Assembly: GCA_964515905.1 (NCBI GenBank)
Contig: CAZEWK010000045.1
Coordinates: 1 to 64,000, forward strand
Source: GCA-2712985 sp964515905
GTDB taxonomy: Bacteria > Pseudomonadota > Alphaproteobacteria > UBA7887
Direction of reading: 5' to 3'
Length of the DNA stretch: 64,000 nt
Part shown: in pieces, positions 42,082 through 52,005 of the stretch
Position numbering within the stretch: the first letter of the stretch is position 1
Layout: each line of letters begins with the position of its first letter
Program-made: the position numbers and the translations under genes
The notes under the pieces: generated by a model
What the model was told of the DNA's origin: nothing
The model's input: only the letters and a program-made list of their open reading frames with translations
The model's database searches: none

Positions 42082-44214
42082 CTATTTTATCGTGTTTGCC
42101 TCTGATGCACCTCTGATTTGTTGCAGTGTCTTTAACACAGAAGATACACTTAATAATTCCGGTAAGACGATACCATTTGGCGCCCCTGGACCATATATTG
42201 CATCAAAAGGAAGTCCATATCGACCAAAATTTGTCAGATATGCAGCAATGTTTGGATCAGAATTAGTCCAGTCGCCCTGCATGAGAATGACATCGGATTT
42301 ACCTAATGCTTTTCCTATGACTTGGCGATCTAAGACTAACGATTTATTTATCTTGCACGTCAGACACCAGTCTGCCGTTATGTCTACAAATACAATCTTT
42401 CCATGGTCTATATGGCCAGGGATTGCTAGTAAATCCAGTGGTTTCCAGGGACCTTCACTGTTGAAGTGGCCTCCGATCATCGGTTGCTTCGGTGGCACCA
42501 TGTGAGGGATAGTAAAAGAAAGTAGACTTAAAACTATAACACCGCTAGCCGTAATTTTTGCTCCTATTTCTTTAGTCTGCGAAGCAAGCCCAAGAAATAG
42601 AACGCAAATAACCATTAATGCTGCAAGTAACGAGGCACCCAATAGCCCAATTTGTGCAGAAATTACCAACAATAACCAGGCGGCGGTTACCAGTAATATG
42701 AGGCCCAGAAGGGCTCGCACTGTGTTCATCCACTTTCCGGGTCGAGGTAAATATCCAGCGAAAGTGGGAACAACCGATAGAATTAAGTACGGTAGGGCCA
42801 TGCCCACACCGAGTGTTGTAAATATTAAAATTATTTGAATTGGTCCTCCGATAAGAGCAAAACCCACTGCTGTTCCGAGAAAGGGGGCGGAACAAGGAGT
42901 TGCTAGCAATGTGGCCAGGGCACCACTCCAAAAACTGTTAGAAATAGAAAATCTAGAGGTAAGCACCATGTTCCCACCTACCCAAGAAGGGATGGGCACT
43001 TCAAAAAAACCAAAAAGATTTGAAGCAAAAATTGTTACTATGAGAGTTAGAAATATTAGAAAAAGTGGCTCCTGAAATTGCATACCCCAACCGACAGCAA
43101 CACCTGCTGCTTTTAGAACAATTGCTCCAGCAGCTAACAGAACAAAAGAACATATTATCCCGCTTGCTGTTGACAAAAAATGTACGCGTATTTCTTTATT
43201 ATTTTGCTCAGCGTGTTGAATAACTCCCAGTACCTTTATTGCTAATACAGGAAGTACGCAGGGCATAACGTTCAGTATTAGACCGCCAAGTAGAGCAAGG
43301 CTCAAAATCGCTAACAATGAACCAACGTCAAAAAGTTTTTCTGTTTGCCAACTAGGGGAAATGTATGTGGAGAATTCCACAGAGGTATTTTTATCTATCA
43401 GTGTAACTGTAATTGTTTGATTGATCAGAGTAGCGTCACGGACCGTCTCAACAGGGATCTGAAAAATCGCTTGTTTTCGATGTTCTCTGAAGTTTTTTTT
43501 TGCCTTGGTAAAACGAACTTCTGCGGGTCCTTCAACAAATAAAATTGGATTCTCAAAAGCCTCATTCTTGGGGTGATTAAGGATCAATTCCAGAAGATCA
43601 CCATTCGCATTCAACGCACCTTTTTCCAAAATTATAGGGTCTTCGCCCAATGTAACCGGAACCATTTCTCGGTATTTTTTTATAAGGTTAAAGTAGGCTG
43701 TATCTTCACCGGATCCTTCAGGAAGGGCTAGTCTCAATTTAGCTTGAATAGGAATACAAATAGTTTTGCAAGCTTGGTAGTCGATGATCGTATTCAGAAC
43801 CGTGCGTTTATTTGGTGAAATTAAATCGATAGTTATTGGTATTACGACAGTTTTTAGATAACCCACCGTTTCTAAATTCGCGGCTTCAAAAAAGCGTTGC
43901 GGTGAGGGCCAGTGAATCTGAAAGGTATTCAGGTTTTCCGAGCCCTCAAAATTAAGAGAAGGGGGTGATCCAGCGTCACCGGGGCTTCTCCAGTATATTT
44001 TCCACCCAGGCTCCAACTTAAACTCTAGTCCAATGGAAAGTATATAGGAATCCCCAATAGAATTTTGTGCTGAAATCATTCGAACAGCGGTGAATTCAGT
44101 TTTGTCCCATTCGCTAGTTGGGTTTGCCCCGACTGCAGAAGGGGTCAATAGAGGGAACAGCGACAAGAGAAAAATCAGCACATGGTAGAGCTTTTTGATA
44201 TATTCATTTATCAT
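42082..44214 (-). CDS. DsbD-like (ScsB-type) protein-disulfide reductase
   Basis: A protein of about 710 residues with three parts. A signal peptide (to about PSAVGA) and an N-terminal periplasmic domain as in ScsB/DsbD-like proteins come first. Next is an eight-helix membrane domain with the paired Cys motifs NVMPCVLPVL and TPCSAPFLG. Last is a C-terminal thioredoxin domain with WCLTC in TADWCLTCKINK. It passes electrons from cytoplasmic thioredoxin to periplasmic partners. The ATG at 44214 puts the signal peptide at the very start; a longer form to 44268 is possible. The peroxiredoxin gene nearby may share a redox theme. Confidence 0.88.
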   Translation of the reverse strand: MINEYIKKLYHVLIFLLSLFPLLTPSAVGANPTSEWDKTEFTAVRMISAQNSIGDSYILSIGLEFKLEPGWKIYWRSPGDAGSPPSLNFEGSENLNTFQIHWPSPQRFFEAANLETVGYLKTVVIPITIDLISPNKRTVLNTIIDYQACKTICIPIQAKLRLALPEGSGEDTAYFNLIKKYREMVPVTLGEDPIILEKGALNANGDLLELILNHPKNEAFENPILFVEGPAEVRFTKAKKNFREHRKQAIFQIPVETVRDATLINQTITVTLIDKNTSVEFSTYISPSWQTEKLFDVGSLLAILSLALLGGLILNVMPCVLPVLAIKVLGVIQHAEQNNKEIRVHFLSTASGIICSFVLLAAGAIVLKAAGVAVGWGMQFQEPLFLIFLTLIVTIFASNLFGFFEVPIPSWVGGNMVLTSRFSISNSFWSGALATLLATPCSAPFLGTAVGFALIGGPIQIILIFTTLGVGMALPYLILSVVPTFAGYLPRPGKWMNTVRALLGLILLVTAAWLLLVISAQIGLLGASLLAALMVICVLFLGLASQTKEIGAKITASGVIVLSLLSFTIPHMVPPKQPMIGGHFNSEGPWKPLDLLAIPGHIDHGKIVFVDITADWCLTCKINKSLVLDRQVIGKALGKSDVILMQGDWTNSDPNIAAYLTNFGRYGLPFDAIYGPGAPNGIVLPELLSVSSVLKTLQQIRGASEANTIK

Positions 44215-44325
44215 AGTGGTCTTATTCTCACTTAGATGTGATGGCATACCTAGAGCATATTGGTTCAAATAAAACGGACGGCTTCTTGAAGCCTATAGTT
44301 AGCTAGGAATATAGGTAATAACGAC

Positions 44326-44901
44326 ATGAATCCAAGAAAAGAAAAAGATGGATACTTGCCGGGGCAACTTTTGATAGCAATGCCTGGAATAGAAGATCCT
44401 CGCTTTTCCGAGAGTGTCATTTATTTATGTGCTCATAGCGAGGATGGTGCAATGGGAATAGTCGTGAATAAAGTTATCGACTCCCTCAAATTTTCACAAT
44501 TACTCGAACAAATGGATATTTCTGGGAATCACCACAGACTAAATTTAGAAATTCATTTTGGTGGTCCCGTTGATGCTGGACGAGGTTTTGTGCTTCATAG
44601 TACTGATTACGACAGTGATGGAACCATGAAGGTAAACGATGACTTTGCCTTGACTGGGACGGTGGATGTTCTGAAGTCGATCGCGTGTGGTGAGGGTCCA
44701 GCAGACGTGCTATTTGCCTTGGGCTATGCGGGGTGGGCTCCTGGACAACTGGATGATGAAATACAAAAGAACGGGTGGCTACATTGCACTGCGGACTCTG
44801 GCATCGTCTATGGACGAGAGAATGAGTTAAAATGGAGATCGGCTGCAGCAAATATGGGTATAGATTTGTCCTTGCTGTCGACGGAAATGGGCCATGCATA
44901 G
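44326..44901 (+). CDS. YqgE/AlgH family protein
   Basis: A 191-residue UPF0301 (YqgE/AlgH) protein. Motifs: YLPGQLLIAMPGIEDPRFSE at the N-terminus, YLCAHSEDGAMGIVVN, FGGPVDAGRGFVLH and the GYAGWAPGQLDDEI block. The biochemical role is not firmly known; homologues influence transcription or envelope traits. It is divergent from the DsbD-like gene and convergent with the GNAT gene. Confidence 0.93.
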   Translation: MNPRKEKDGYLPGQLLIAMPGIEDPRFSESVIYLCAHSEDGAMGIVVNKVIDSLKFSQLLEQMDISGNHHRLNLEIHFGGPVDAGRGFVLHSTDYDSDGTMKVNDDFALTGTVDVLKSIACGEGPADVLFALGYAGWAPGQLDDEIQKNGWLHCTADSGIVYGRENELKWRSAAANMGIDLSLLSTEMGHA

Positions 44902-44977
44902 GTTTCCGTGAGGTTTTCTCTTATTATTTTGGTTGCATAGAAAAACAATGTCGTCGTTGATCATTCAACCAGTCGGT

Positions 44978-45679
44978 CTATAAACTGCTGGACGTCGACC
45001 GATTGGGCCGCAGCCGGCCTGAGGAAAGGTGCCTAATTCGCTTTGACGGCTTTGACGATGCGGATAGATCCTTTGCTGTGGGTATAGTCTCTAATTTAGT
45101 GTCAGTATTTAGAAGCCCAAACAAGATGTGGTCCTGCCATTTGCCATTTATTTTTAAATAACGCCGTGCGTAGCCTTCCTCTTGGAATCCCACTTTTGCT
45201 AGGAGAGCTCTGCTTGCCTGGTTGTTCGGAAGACATGCAGCTTCAATTCTGTGGAGTCGTAATCTTTCGAATATAAAGGGAAGTAGTGCGGATAAAGCTT
45301 CTGTCATATACCCTTGTTGGCAATAATCTTCACCAACCCAGTATCCGATACTACAGCTTTGAGCTACACCGCGTCGTACATCATTGATTGATATGCTTCC
45401 TAACAAGGCTCGATCAGAGCTTCTGAAGATTAGGAAGACATAGGCGGTATCCGAATTGGTTTGGATTGCGTAGGCGCGGAGCCGACGTAAGAACGCCTTA
45501 CGAGTGAGAGCATCATTTGACCAAGTTGGTTCCCAAGGTTCGAGAAAATGTCTGCTAGCTGTTCGAAGCGCAAGCCATTTTTTTGTGTCTCTACGATTGG
45601 GTGGCCGTAGGTACACTCGACCAGCTCTTATTGGTTTTCCACGTAGTGCTTGAGATAAAGATTTGAAAAGACCGATCAT
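44978..45679 (-). CDS. GNAT acetyltransferase (RimJ/RimL-like)
   Basis: A 233-residue GNAT of the RimJ/RimL class, which acetylates N-termini of ribosomal or other proteins. RPPNRRDTKKWLALRTASRHF opens the domain; YWVGEDYCQQGYMTEALSAL is the acetyl-CoA loop region, then EAACLPNNQASRALLAKVGF. A basic, Ser-rich C-terminal tail of about 30 residues is extra. Its first base is the last base of the TusA-like gene, the end of a thrC-M16-tusA-GNAT operon. Confidence 0.85.
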   Translation of the reverse strand: MIGLFKSLSQALRGKPIRAGRVYLRPPNRRDTKKWLALRTASRHFLEPWEPTWSNDALTRKAFLRRLRAYAIQTNSDTAYVFLIFRSSDRALLGSISINDVRRGVAQSCSIGYWVGEDYCQQGYMTEALSALLPFIFERLRLHRIEAACLPNNQASRALLAKVGFQEEGYARRYLKINGKWQDHILFGLLNTDTKLETIPTAKDLSASSKPSKRIRHLSSGRLRPNRSTSSSL

Positions 45680-45939
45680 TATTTGACTCTAATATGAAAC
45701 GTAAATAACCCATCATTGATAGAATGAGACTCAAGATTATTTCCGGTTAAACTACAAAATTCCTTAAAATCTTGCTCGGCACTAGGGTCTGTAGCCAGTA
45801 CAGTTAATAAACAGCCAGATGGAAGTTGTTTTATAGCTTTCTTTGCCTTTAAGATTGGTAGAGGGCAGGTTAGATGGCAAAGATCAAGCGTTAAGCTCGC
45901 TATATTCGGTTCAGTGTGCGTCATGGCAGTTATCAACAA
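45679..45939 (-). CDS. TusA-family sulfurtransferase
   Basis: A TusA-like protein of 81-86 residues with the sulfur-carrying Cys in CHLTCPLPILKAKKAI, the family motif. The C-terminal DPSAEQDFKEFC is typical. TusA proteins relay persulfide sulfur for tRNA thiolation or Moco synthesis. ATGs at 45939 and 45924 are both possible starts. It overlaps the M16 peptidase gene upstream and abuts the GNAT gene downstream. Confidence 0.88.
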   Translation of the reverse strand: MLITAMTHTEPNIASLTLDLCHLTCPLPILKAKKAIKQLPSGCLLTVLATDPSAEQDFKEFCSLTGNNLESHSINDGLFTFHIRVK

Positions 45940-47192
45940 AATTTTTGTTTAATTGATCCGTAATCAGGCATTTTATCGATTGGGCCGAGAGCTGTTACCG
46001 TTGGATTACTCGTGGAAATAAGTCGTCCAGCTACTGTCATCAATTGATCAGGGTCAATAGAATCAATTTTTTCGATGACTTCAGAGTTTAAAAGAGGGCG
46101 ACCAAACAGAAGCAATTGACGGGCCATTTGTTCGCATCTGGTTCCTGTGCTCTCTAACGACATCAATAACCCGGATTTAAGTTGGGCTCGTGCACGGTTT
46201 GTTTCCGATATCGAAATATTTCTCGATATACTCAATAGTTCTCCGCAAATTGTTTCAATCAATTCTCCAACAGATTTAGGGTTGGTGCCGGCGTAAATGC
46301 CAAAAATGCCGCTATCTATATAACTGCTGGAGAATGAGTAAACAGAGTAGGCAAGTCCTAGTTCTTCGCGCACTTTTTGAAACAGGCGCGAGGACATGCC
46401 TCCGCCTAGGAGAACAGATAATGTTTGCAGAGCATAATAGTCTTCGTCCGAGTAGGCGAGTCCATTAAAACCAATAAGGAGGTGTACCTGCTCAAGTTCA
46501 CGGGCACGGTAATCTTCTCCGCCGGAGTATTTGGCCTGTTCGTTCTGACTCTTGTTCTCAATAATAGGCTGAGAAAACGAGTTTTTAGTTAAAGCTGTTA
46601 ATTGCGCATGGTCAATATTTCCTGCAGCAGCGACGACCATGCGCTTGGGAGTGTAATATTGATTCATATAGGAACGTAACGTATCACGCTTAAAACTGGA
46701 AACATTCTCCGCAGTACCTAAAACGGGGCGACCTAAAGCCTGGTCGGGGAAGGCCGCATTTTGAAAATAGTCAAACACAATATCGTCCGGAGTGTCCTGG
46801 GCCTGACCAATTTCCTGAAGTACAACTCCCTGTTCCCGTTTTAACTCCTCTGGAGCGAAGGTGGGGTTTTGTAGAATATCCCCCAATATATCTATTGCTA
46901 ATGGTAGATCTTCCTTAAGCACTTTAGCAAAATAAGCAGTTTGCTCCCTCGAGGTATAGGCATTCAGGTGGCCCCCGACGGCCTCTATTTCCTCTGCAAT
47001 CGCACGTGCACTTCTTCGTTCCGTGCCTTTAAAGGCCATATGTTCTAGGAGATGTGATATTCCATTAATTTCTGGCGTTTCGTTGCGCGCTCCAACGTCC
47101 ACCCATACCCCAACAGAAGCGGTCTCTAGTGAAGGCATAAATTCACTAATAATTTTAAGTCCGCTGTCTAAAGTGCTAACCTGTGGTTCCAT
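45933..47192 (-). CDS. M16 zinc metallopeptidase (processing-peptidase-like)
   Basis: A 419-residue M16B peptidase with the inverted zinc motif His47-x2-Glu50-His51 in GISHLLEHMAFKGTE, and the distal Glu in the EEIEAVGGHLNAYTSRE stretch. SVLLGGGMSSRLFQKVREE is the glycine-rich loop typical of processing-peptidase beta subunits. Bacterial members usually degrade peptides. It follows thrC by 24 bases in the same operon. Confidence 0.92.
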   Translation of the reverse strand: MEPQVSTLDSGLKIISEFMPSLETASVGVWVDVGARNETPEINGISHLLEHMAFKGTERRSARAIAEEIEAVGGHLNAYTSREQTAYFAKVLKEDLPLAIDILGDILQNPTFAPEELKREQGVVLQEIGQAQDTPDDIVFDYFQNAAFPDQALGRPVLGTAENVSSFKRDTLRSYMNQYYTPKRMVVAAAGNIDHAQLTALTKNSFSQPIIENKSQNEQAKYSGGEDYRARELEQVHLLIGFNGLAYSDEDYYALQTLSVLLGGGMSSRLFQKVREELGLAYSVYSFSSSYIDSGIFGIYAGTNPKSVGELIETICGELLSISRNISISETNRARAQLKSGLLMSLESTGTRCEQMARQLLLFGRPLLNSEVIEKIDSIDPDQLMTVAGRLISTSNPTVTALGPIDKMPDYGSIKQKFC

Positions 47193-47216
47193 GCACTAAT
47201 TCCCACTTTTCGGTTG

Positions 47217-48626
47217 TTATCGGGCGAAACGGCTAAGCGCCCGAATATAAGCTTGAATTTCCCCTACGTCACCTTTCAAAACTTGGTATCGTTCCTCAGC
47301 AACCAAAGCTTCTGCCAGCCGGGGTGGCGGGGTTGGGCGTTTGCCCGTGGCCCGCGCGACCGCTTCAGGAAATTTTGATGGGTCTGCGGTGGATAACGAA
47401 ATTATCGGATGTTTCCTATAGCAAGGGTGTTTCCGTGCCGCTGCGACACCCACCGCTGTGTGTGGGTCGATTAAGAATCCAGTTTCTGCAAATATTTTCT
47501 CCATTTCGTTAAGCATTGCCCGCTCGTCGATTGCGGTACTACTAAATAAACTTTGAGCTGTTTCAATGCTGTTCTCATCAATCGTAAACCCGCCTGCAGT
47601 TGATATGGAATTCATACAAGCCGACACTTTTTCGACGTCTCTATTATACAATTCAAACAGAAGTCTTTCAAAGTTACTAGCGACTTGGATATCCATGCTA
47701 GGAGCGATAGTAGGCTTAACAGCGCCAATCTGGTATTTTCCAGTTGTTAATGCTCTGACCAATATATCATTTTCGTTGGTGGCTACTATCAGTCCTCTAA
47801 TGGGTAGGCCCCTGAGATGGGCAACATATCCTGAATATACGTCTCCAAAATTACCCGTCGGAACAGAAAAAATAGTGTCACTCTTGTTTAATTTTTCCAC
47901 TGCCACGTGGTAGTATACGGTTTGCGCTAAAATACGGGCCCAATTAATAGAGTTTATTGCAGATAACCCTAGTTCACGACGGAATAGTTCATCGTTAAAC
48001 ATCTTCTTAACTATTTTTTGGCAGTCGTCGAACGTTCCCTCAACCGCTATGTTGTGAACGTTATCTGCGAGCACTGATGTCATTTGACGTCTTTGTGTGC
48101 TTGAGATTCGGTCGCGGGGATGAAGGATAAAGATATCAATATTTGGCCGATCTTTGCAGGCCGCAATAGCTGCAGATCCAGTATCGCCGGATGTTGCTCC
48201 GATAATAGTTATCTGCTGGCAATTCTCTGAAAGCACATAATCAAACAGTCGGCCAAGTATCTGAAGGGCAAAATCTTTAAAGGATAGTGTAGGCCCATGG
48301 AAGAGTTCCAGTAGCCAGTGATTTTCCCCAATCTCAACTAGTGGAGCTACCTCATTGTGAGAAAAACCGGTGTATGCTTGTTCGGTTATTGTGTTCAAAA
48401 TCGGTCTGGGAATCGCGGCTTCTACGAATGGGTGTATTAAATGTGCAGCGTTCGCTGAATAGCTATGTAATGCTGTTGTTGTTTCTGTGGCGACGCTAGG
48501 CCATTTAGTAGGGACAAAAAGTCCCCCATCGGGTGCTAGTCCTTCCAGAAGCGCCGTTTTAAATCCTACCGGACCTATGGTGCTGCGTGTGCTTACGTAT
48601 TCCAATGGTTGCCGCAGTTCTTTCAT
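47217..48626 (-). CDS. thrC: Threonine synthase
   Basis: A 469-residue PLP enzyme converting O-phosphohomoserine to threonine. Lys117 in HGPTLSFKDFALQ binds PLP, GATSGDTGSAAIAAC is the phosphate loop, and SVPTGNFGDVYSGYVAHLRG is another hallmark. It is the class II (long) form seen in proteobacteria. It leads the thrC-M16-tusA-GNAT operon; the matching kinase thrB is 7 kb away. Confidence 0.95.
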   Translation of the reverse strand: MKELRQPLEYVSTRSTIGPVGFKTALLEGLAPDGGLFVPTKWPSVATETTTALHSYSANAAHLIHPFVEAAIPRPILNTITEQAYTGFSHNEVAPLVEIGENHWLLELFHGPTLSFKDFALQILGRLFDYVLSENCQQITIIGATSGDTGSAAIAACKDRPNIDIFILHPRDRISSTQRRQMTSVLADNVHNIAVEGTFDDCQKIVKKMFNDELFRRELGLSAINSINWARILAQTVYYHVAVEKLNKSDTIFSVPTGNFGDVYSGYVAHLRGLPIRGLIVATNENDILVRALTTGKYQIGAVKPTIAPSMDIQVASNFERLLFELYNRDVEKVSACMNSISTAGGFTIDENSIETAQSLFSSTAIDERAMLNEMEKIFAETGFLIDPHTAVGVAAARKHPCYRKHPIISLSTADPSKFPEAVARATGKRPTPPPRLAEALVAEERYQVLKGDVGEIQAYIRALSRFAR

Positions 48627-48986
48627 TATCTTTTTTGTGAAGTGGTATTCAATGCCAAGTGGTTAAATCGAGACTCTTTACTTTTAGGCTATCTATAACT
48701 TTGTTTTAGCTTTTTAAAAACAGCTGAAAGAATATTGTTGCTGAGTCAAATAGAGAGAAAAAGACAGTTGGGGAATTTATGCAATAGTTTAATTTTTCTT
48801 TACGGTGTTAGTTAAAATCTTTGTGTTATTTCTGGCATGTTATTTTGATTTCCGGACAGTGTCCGTAAAAAAATAATTCCTGCGTATTTTTTGCGTTTTA
48901 TCCAAGAAATGTTTCAGGAATACATGTAGATAAGATAATTGTTTGTTTTGTATATGTGCACACAGAGAGTAGTAGATTGACGAACC
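48627..48986. promoter_or_regulatory. Long divergent intergenic region with a palindrome
   Basis: This 360-base AT-rich gap separates divergent thrC and the lipid-kinase-like gene. The one notable element is the palindrome CGGACAGTGTCCG (48853-48865), a five-base stem with a three-base loop followed by TAAAAAAA on the plus strand. It may be an operator. No ORF, RNA or promoter can be assigned with confidence. Confidence 0.35.
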
Positions 48987-49943
48987 ATGAGTCGTAAAAT
49001 CCAACAGGAGGGAGATTTGAGTAGTTTACCGAAAAAATTATGTTCGAAGGCTTTAGTGATTTTTAATCCAATAGCAGGAAGCCGGAGGACCGTGCTTGTC
49101 GAAAAGGTTGTCCAAGAGCTTCGTCTAAAGGGATGGCAGACGTCTATGATAAAGACTCAGAAGGTAGGGCATGCAGAAACAATAGTTCTTGATCTGCAGC
49201 GTCAAAAGGAACGAATCCCAGATATTTTGATCGTTGCCGGCGGTGATGGGACAGTAAATGAGGTGATTAATGGACTCTCTTGCATTAATCGTTTGGATTT
49301 GCCAGTTGCTCTTATCCCAACCGGTTCCGTCAATTTATTGGCTAACGAAATTATGCTTCCGGACAACCCAAAATTGCTAGCAGAAATTATTTCCACTTCA
49401 CATGTTGCAAAGGTGGTGTTGGGTAAAATATCTACAGAAACAGAATCTCGAATATTTCTTATGACTGCGGGTGTTGGATTTGATGCTCGAGCTGTACGTA
49501 GGCTTTCAAAGAAACTCAAAACAATTGTGGGCAGGCTTGCCTACATTGCCGCGGGTATCGAAGAATACTTCTCTGGTAAACGGCCATCCTATCAAGTAAC
49601 CATCGATGGTAAAACTATATCCGCTCAATCCGTGTTGTTTGCAAATGGTAAATATTACGCTGGTCGAAAGATCTGGGCCCGAGAGGCAAGCATCAAAGAT
49701 CAATCGCTTAAGGTAGGAGTTTTTGCTAACGCTGGACGGCTTCAGATTCCACTCTATGCAGTGGCACTTTTCCTAGGAATATTAGCCCGTATGCCAGGAA
49801 TCAAAATTCGAACTGCAAAGGAAGTTGAACTGAGGTCACACAGTGCTGACCCGATTCAGGCTGATGGCGACATAGTTGCATGGCTGCCGGCCAGGATATC
49901 CGTTGCATCCGGCCGGGCAAATCTTATATGTCCAAAGCCCTAG
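48987..49943 (+). CDS. Diacylglycerol/sphingosine kinase-family protein (YegS/DagK-like)
   Basis: A 318-residue lipid kinase of the DAGK catalytic family: ALVIFNPIAGSRR, nucleotide-binding VAGGDGTVNEVINGL (GGDGT at 85-89) and LPVALIPTGSVNLLANE. It would phosphorylate diacylglycerol or a similar lipid at the inner membrane. It lies alone and converges on pmbA with a 13-base gap. Specificity cannot be told from sequence. Confidence 0.85.
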   Translation: MSRKIQQEGDLSSLPKKLCSKALVIFNPIAGSRRTVLVEKVVQELRLKGWQTSMIKTQKVGHAETIVLDLQRQKERIPDILIVAGGDGTVNEVINGLSCINRLDLPVALIPTGSVNLLANEIMLPDNPKLLAEIISTSHVAKVVLGKISTETESRIFLMTAGVGFDARAVRRLSKKLKTIVGRLAYIAAGIEEYFSGKRPSYQVTIDGKTISAQSVLFANGKYYAGRKIWAREASIKDQSLKVGVFANAGRLQIPLYAVALFLGILARMPGIKIRTAKEVELRSHSADPIQADGDIVAWLPARISVASGRANLICPKP

Positions 49944-49956
49944 TACAACCTTCGTG

Positions 49957-51300
49957 TCATACCCCAGCCACTGTCATTCCTTCGATCCGAATCGTTGGAG
50001 CATTTATGGAATACCGGAATAACAAATCACTCGCTGGAGTTATCTCCATAAACATCTCCGTTATGTTTCCAGCCACCGTCATTTCATTTACTGGATGAAT
50101 GAGTTCGCCATTGTTTATCCAAAATCCAGATGCACCTCGGCTATAGTCACCGGTGATACTGTTAAAACTCATTCCCATCATTTCGGTCACGTAAAACCCA
50201 TTTGCTATACTTTTTATAAGATCATTAGGGGAGACAGAACCAGGCATCATGTACAAATTACTTGGTCCGGGACTGGGGGGTGAAGAAGTTCCGCGACTTG
50301 CGTGGCCTGTGGTTCTTAATTTTAGTTCTCTCGCTGATCTCGTGTCGAGCAGCCAACTATCGAGCACACCATCTTTGATAATATTTCTTTTTACGCCCCC
50401 TACTCCTTCCCCGTCGAATGGTCGTGATGCAAGCCCACGCGATCGAAGCGGGTCGTCGACTATATTGATGTTTTTGGAAAATATTTGTTTGTTCATCTTG
50501 TCTTTTAGAATGCTTGTTCCCCTCGTTATTGCTGCACCTGAAATCAATCCGGCCAAAAGTCTCGGAAATCCACCTGAGAGTCTAGGATCGAATACTACAG
50601 GAACCTGCTGGCTTTTTACCTTTTTAGGTTTTAGGCGGCGGACAGCTCTTTCGCCAGCTCGCTTCCCGATTTCGTCTGCCGGTTCTAAATCAGTAAAATG
50701 GCGACTTGAAGTGTATTCATAGTCTCGTTCCATTTGGGTGTCCGAACCAGCGATTACTGATGCTGAGATCCCAAAACTCGTAGCCGTGTAGCCTTCTGCA
50801 AACCCTAAACTATTAGCCAGTGTTACTGCGCTTTCTCCAGCGCTTGCCTCTGCTCCTTCCGAATTTGTGACACCAGGAACTGCACGAGCTGCGTCCTCTG
50901 CTTGAGCGGCTATTTGCAACAAAACACTTTGTGATGGTGGCTGAGTGTCTGCTAAATCAAGATCGGTGTCAGCTCCAGACATGTCGCTACTTTCTGGAAG
51001 GCCAGCAAAAGAGTCTTCCGGAGCATTCCGGGCCATCGTAATTGCTCTTTCGATTAACTCATTTAGTGTTGCTAGTCGTAAATCGGTACTAGAAACTATT
51101 GCTTGGCCTTGGCCAATTAATACGCGAAGCCCGAGATCGCTTGATTCTGCACGCTCGACACCTTCATTTTGTCCCATGCGCCAGCTCGCGCTAGACGACG
51201 TCGATTTGATCATGACGGCGTCTGCAGCGTCGGCCCCATTTTTTAAGGCTTTAGTTACAAAACTGGCTAAGAAATCTGGATTGGGCTTGTTCTGTGGCAT
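49957..51300 (-). CDS. pmbA: PmbA/TldE metalloprotease subunit
   Basis: A 447-residue PmbA/TldE protein, partner of TldD in a heteromeric protease that matures peptides such as microcins and degrades unstable proteins. It lacks the HExxxH metal motif, as PmbA does. The C-terminal GDYSRGASGFWINNGELIHPVNEMTVAGN is typical. The tldD gene is at 58.5-60 kb, so the pair is present but not adjacent. Confidence 0.92.
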   Translation of the reverse strand: MPQNKPNPDFLASFVTKALKNGADAADAVMIKSTSSSASWRMGQNEGVERAESSDLGLRVLIGQGQAIVSSTDLRLATLNELIERAITMARNAPEDSFAGLPESSDMSGADTDLDLADTQPPSQSVLLQIAAQAEDAARAVPGVTNSEGAEASAGESAVTLANSLGFAEGYTATSFGISASVIAGSDTQMERDYEYTSSRHFTDLEPADEIGKRAGERAVRRLKPKKVKSQQVPVVFDPRLSGGFPRLLAGLISGAAITRGTSILKDKMNKQIFSKNINIVDDPLRSRGLASRPFDGEGVGGVKRNIIKDGVLDSWLLDTRSARELKLRTTGHASRGTSSPPSPGPSNLYMMPGSVSPNDLIKSIANGFYVTEMMGMSFNSITGDYSRGASGFWINNGELIHPVNEMTVAGNITEMFMEITPASDLLFRYSINAPTIRIEGMTVAGV

Positions 51301-51645
51301 AAATTAAGATCTTTGCGGAAAGAGGTTCAAGGTAACCTAGTGTATTCTATGGAGACGTATATCCTGAGTCGCAAAGAAATTCGACCCATCAAAGTGGAAA
51401 AAAACTAATTATTCTTAAATCGACATAAAAACCCAGCGAATTTGGCATACAATTATTAACAAATTTTGGTAATTTGATGGTTCATGGAAGGTCCGATCTG
51501 GCAAGTCCAGGGTGCACTGTTGCTTGTTGCAGGAGGGCACACAGCCGCGCAATTATATTGGATAAGATGGTGTTTATCGACAAATAAGGATGTTGTTACC
51601 ATTTTCACAGACGGTGTGTGATTACCAGTTCCTCATCTTTGAGAA
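51301..51645. other. Non-coding gap with a weak 45-codon ORF
   Basis: These 345 bases lie between divergent pmbA and the orphan ORF at 51646. The only coding-like item is a 45-codon frame (51484-51621, plus strand) starting MEGPIWQVQGALLLVAGGH, without a ribosome site. It is in the same frame as the ORF downstream, separated by two TGA codons (51619 and 51640). Otherwise nothing was recognised. Confidence 0.3.
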
Positions 51646-51945
51646 GTGGGCATTACGGTGTTTGGTCGTGGGCCAAACTTAAATTTACCTATAATAGACC
51701 GTCCTGTCACCGTTGACTTGTTCGCAACCCTAGGTGGAGTTTCTAGAGCTTTTAGGGATGGACTTGGCCGTGATCGGGGCAATATTGAAGTAGTTTCCCG
51801 AAAGAAACTAGATGAAGGGCTTACTGAGCTTTTGGAAGTAAAACAAATTGACAATTCTTTCCAAGAAAAAGTGAGAGGTGTACAAGGAAGTGGTCTACGA
51901 ATTAGTAAGTGCTTCTTTTCAAACGCAGCGCGAAACCTCGGTTAA
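51646..51945 (+). CDS. Hypothetical protein, 99 residues
   Basis: A GTG-started frame of 99 residues, including GRGPNLNLPIIDRPVTVDLF and FRDGLGRDRGNIEVVSRKKL. Codon use resembles its neighbours, so it may be a real gene or the remains of one, as the frame continues upstream past two TGA codons. No domain, signal or helix was recognised, and no ribosome site stands out. Confidence 0.4.
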   Translation: MGITVFGRGPNLNLPIIDRPVTVDLFATLGGVSRAFRDGLGRDRGNIEVVSRKKLDEGLTELLEVKQIDNSFQEKVRGVQGSGLRISKCFFSNAARNLG

Positions 51946-52005
51946 GTCTGTGGAAATTCATAACTTCTGCAACTGATTTTGGTGATATCATTAGTTATAG
52001 GAATT

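Noticed and set aside
48853..48865. Palindrome as a rho-independent terminator
   Set aside because: The stem is short, the following run is A-rich on the plus strand, and no gene ends there on either strand; an operator is more plausible.
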